Assembly: GCA_030698645.1 (NCBI GenBank)
Contig: JAUYMV010000462.1
Coordinates: forward strand, 1 to 7,015
From: Mesorhizobium sp.
GTDB lineage: Bacteria; Pseudomonadota; Alphaproteobacteria; Rhizobiales; Rhizobiaceae
Length of the DNA stretch: 7,015 bases
Direction: 5' to 3'
How positions within the stretch are numbered: position 1 is the first letter of the stretch; every line of letters starts with the position of its first letter. Below the pieces are notes generated by a model that made no database searches, was not told where the DNA came from, and saw only the letters and a program-made list of their open reading frames with translations. A program made the position numbers and the translations under genes. Below are positions 5,895-7,015 of the stretch, in pieces.

Positions 5895-6103
5895 CCTTCT
5901 CCCCGTCGTTCACGGGGAGAAGGTGCCGGCAGGCGGTTGAGGGGCGGCGCGAACGGTGGTGTCTTGCTGGCTCGCTGTCGCTCGCGACCCCCACCCGACG
6001 CTTCGCGTCCTTCGCGGCCTCCCGTCATGCCACTGGCATGACGGGTTCGCGTTCCGCGAACCGGCCGCTCAGCCCCTCAGGGGGGAGGTGGGGCGTTGCG
6101 CCA
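5895..6103. repeat. Composite intergenic palindromic repeat, copy 2
   Basis: This is the same element as 1604-1809, in direct orientation and about 4.3 kb away. It holds the perfect 12-bp hairpin with loop CGTTC (5895-5923), a divergent linker, the subelement with terminal inverted repeats at about 5984-6099, and the perfect 11-bp stem (6021-6045). The loop of that stem has changed from ACC to ACT while the arms are identical. The next stem is one pair longer than in copy 1 (GTTCGCG 6045-6051 with CGCGAAC 6055-6061). Stems conserved with variation in loops and linker suggest that the structure is what persists. It is part of the 576-bp gap between capsid and connector genes and encodes no credible protein. 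Confidence 0.85.
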
Positions 6104-6169
6104 CGACGGGCTCGCGCTGCCCGCAGCCCACGCATGTCTCGGGCAGATGCGCCCATGCGCGTTTGCCCC

Positions 6170-6203
6170 GCGGCCCCGGTGTCCCCTCCTGCATCGGGGC
6201 CGC
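6170..6203. promoter_or_regulatory. Strong hairpin in the leader of the head-tail connector gene
   Basis: GCGGCCCCGGTG (6170-6181) pairs with CATCGGGGCCGC (6192-6203), 12 pairs with one G-T, around a 10-nt pyrimidine-rich loop TCCCCTCCTG. It ends 29 bases before the start codon and 19 bases before the ribosome binding site. It might limit read-through from the capsid gene or shape the leader of the connector message; no T-run follows. The rest of 6104-6232 shows nothing else I can name. Confidence 0.45.
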
Positions 6204-6222
6204 ACCTTCCTCAGTCTGAACC

Positions 6223-6228
6223 AGAGGT
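6223..6228 (+). promoter_or_regulatory. Ribosome binding site of the head-tail connector gene
   Basis: AGAGGT lies 4 bases before ATG 6233. It selects this start over the upstream ATG 6038, whose first codons lie inside repeat copy 2. Confidence 0.65.
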
Positions 6229-6232
6229 GCCC

Positions 6233-6802
6233 ATGACGCTCTATCGAACCGTGGAGCCGGCGGCCGAGCCGGTGACGCTGGCCGACGCCAAGGCGCAGCT
6301 GCGCGTCGCGCATGACAGCGAGGACGAACTGCTCTCCGGGCTGATCCGCGCGGCGCGCGCCGAGGTGGAGGCGCAGACCGGCATGGCGCTGATCGACCAG
6401 GCGTGGCGGCTGGCGCTCGACCGCTGGCCGTTCGCCGGCATCGTGCGGCTGCGCCGGCATCCGGTGCGCGAGATCCTGTCGGTGACGGTCTATGGCGCCG
6501 AGGGAGAAGCGCAGCTGGTCGATCCGGCGAGCTACCAGGCGGATCTCGCCTCGCGGCCGGCGCGGCTGCATTTCACCGGGAACGTCGCGCCCGAAAGGCG
6601 GCTGAACGGCATCGAGATCGACTTTTCGGCCGGCTTCGGCGAGGCGGGGACCGACGTGCCGGATCTCCTGAAGCGCGCCATCCTGATGCTGGTGGCGCAT
6701 TGGTACGAGTTTCGCGTCGTGTATGGCGCGGACAGCCAGCCGGTGTCGATCCCGCCGGGCTTCGACCGGCTGATCGCCGGCTACCGCGCGGGACGGCTCT
6801 GA
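6233..6802 (+). CDS. Phage/GTA head-tail connector protein (adaptor, gp6-like)
   Basis: This 189-residue protein forms the first ring beneath the portal, joining it to the head-closure ring (RcGTA g6 position; HK97 gp6-like, Phage_connect type). Family features are the N-terminal EPVTLADAKAQLRV (residues 12-25), the helical LIRAARAEVEAQTGMALIDQ (37-56), the strand-rich middle, and the IEIDFSAGFGEAGTDVPDLL to LMLVAHWYEFR block (127-161). The middle includes LALDRWPF (60-67) and RHPVREILSVTVYG (75-88). In the last block the GF motif is followed by a long helix. Length is normal for the GTA adaptor. The start is ATG 6233. Its TGA shares one base with the start of the next gene, indicating translational coupling, in contrast to the 576-bp repeat-filled gap before it. 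Confidence 0.9.
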   Translation: MTLYRTVEPAAEPVTLADAKAQLRVAHDSEDELLSGLIRAARAEVEAQTGMALIDQAWRLALDRWPFAGIVRLRRHPVREILSVTVYGAEGEAQLVDPASYQADLASRPARLHFTGNVAPERRLNGIEIDFSAGFGEAGTDVPDLLKRAILMLVAHWYEFRVVYGADSQPVSIPPGFDRLIAGYRAGRL

Positions 6803-7015
6803 TGGCGATCGTGCTCATCGATCCGGGCACCCTGCGCACCGAACTGGCGCTGGAGGCGATGTCGCCTGCGCCTGACGGCGCCGGCGGCCATGTCGAAATC
6901 TGGAGCGAGATCGGCACGGTGTTCGCCAACATCGAACCGGTGTCGGCGCGCGACCGCTTCGGCGCGGCGCAGACGCTGGAGGAGGTGACGCACCGCATCA
7001 CCATCCGCCAGCGCC
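6802..7015 (+). CDS. Phage head-closure (stopper) protein, cut by the window end
   Basis: Seventy-one residues are visible before the window ends. The start ATG 6802 overlaps the stop of the connector gene by one base. The sequence begins MAIVLIDPGTLRTELALEAM and continues with the WSEIGTVFANIEPVSARDRF block (residues 35-54) and the THRITIRQR strand (63-71). This is the pattern of the SPP1-type head-tail joining family, in which W.EI.TVWA.I.P is followed by E.THRI.IR. It occupies the g7 position of RcGTA-like clusters. It would form the ring that seals the filled head and receives the tail. The length and C terminus cannot be judged. Confidence 0.85.
   Translation, partial: MAIVLIDPGTLRTELALEAMSPAPDGAGGHVEIWSEIGTVFANIEPVSARDRFGAAQTLEEVTHRITIRQR

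Overview
The window is a stretch of very GC-rich DNA with strong G/C preference at third codon positions. It carries the head-morphogenesis half of an HK97-type phage module in the gene order of the RcGTA-type gene transfer agent: (small terminase-like, partial) - large terminase - portal - small membrane protein - prohead protease - major capsid protein - head-tail connector - head-closure protein (partial). All genes are on the + strand. The gene order, the small membrane protein between portal and protease, and the style of the intergenic palindromes all suggest an alphaproteobacterium of the Hyphomicrobiales, most likely Mesorhizobium or a close Phyllobacteriaceae relative. This placement is an inference from recognition, not from a search.

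Layout. Positions 1-408 hold the 3' part of a small helical protein upstream of the large terminase, the position of the small terminase in RcGTA. Positions 233-1600 encode the large terminase (packaging ATPase plus nuclease), 1835-3040 the portal, 3153-3479 a membrane protein of about 108 residues with three hydrophobic segments, 3777-4415 the prohead protease, 4409-5656 the major capsid protein, 6233-6802 the head-tail connector, and 6802 to the window end the start of the head-closure protein. Together they give a DNA-packaging motor, a portal vertex, a self-cleaving capsid shell, and the two rings that join head to tail. No integrase, repressor, replication or lysis gene is visible. That fits a domesticated gene transfer agent or prophage remnant, but the window is too short to decide.

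The less ordinary part is between the genes. In a compact head module, four of the gaps are expanded and filled with palindromic or repetitive DNA of at least five kinds. These are (i) two direct copies of an element of about 206-209 bp (1604-1809 and 5895-6103), each with a strong hairpin and a subelement with near-perfect terminal inverted repeats; (ii) inverted arrays of 7-bp units (3011-3066 and 3091-3132), the first of which supplies the last codons and the stop of the portal gene; (iii) a 127-bp element with 8-bp terminal inverted repeats and an internal hairpin (3531-3657); (iv) an imperfect palindrome of about 139 bp starting 2 bp after the capsid stop (5659-5797); and (v) a second, inverted relative of the first hairpin (5844-5873). 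They resemble the RIME/REP-type intergenic mosaic elements known from rhizobia. I see no CRISPR array, tRNA, rRNA or insertion-sequence transposase.
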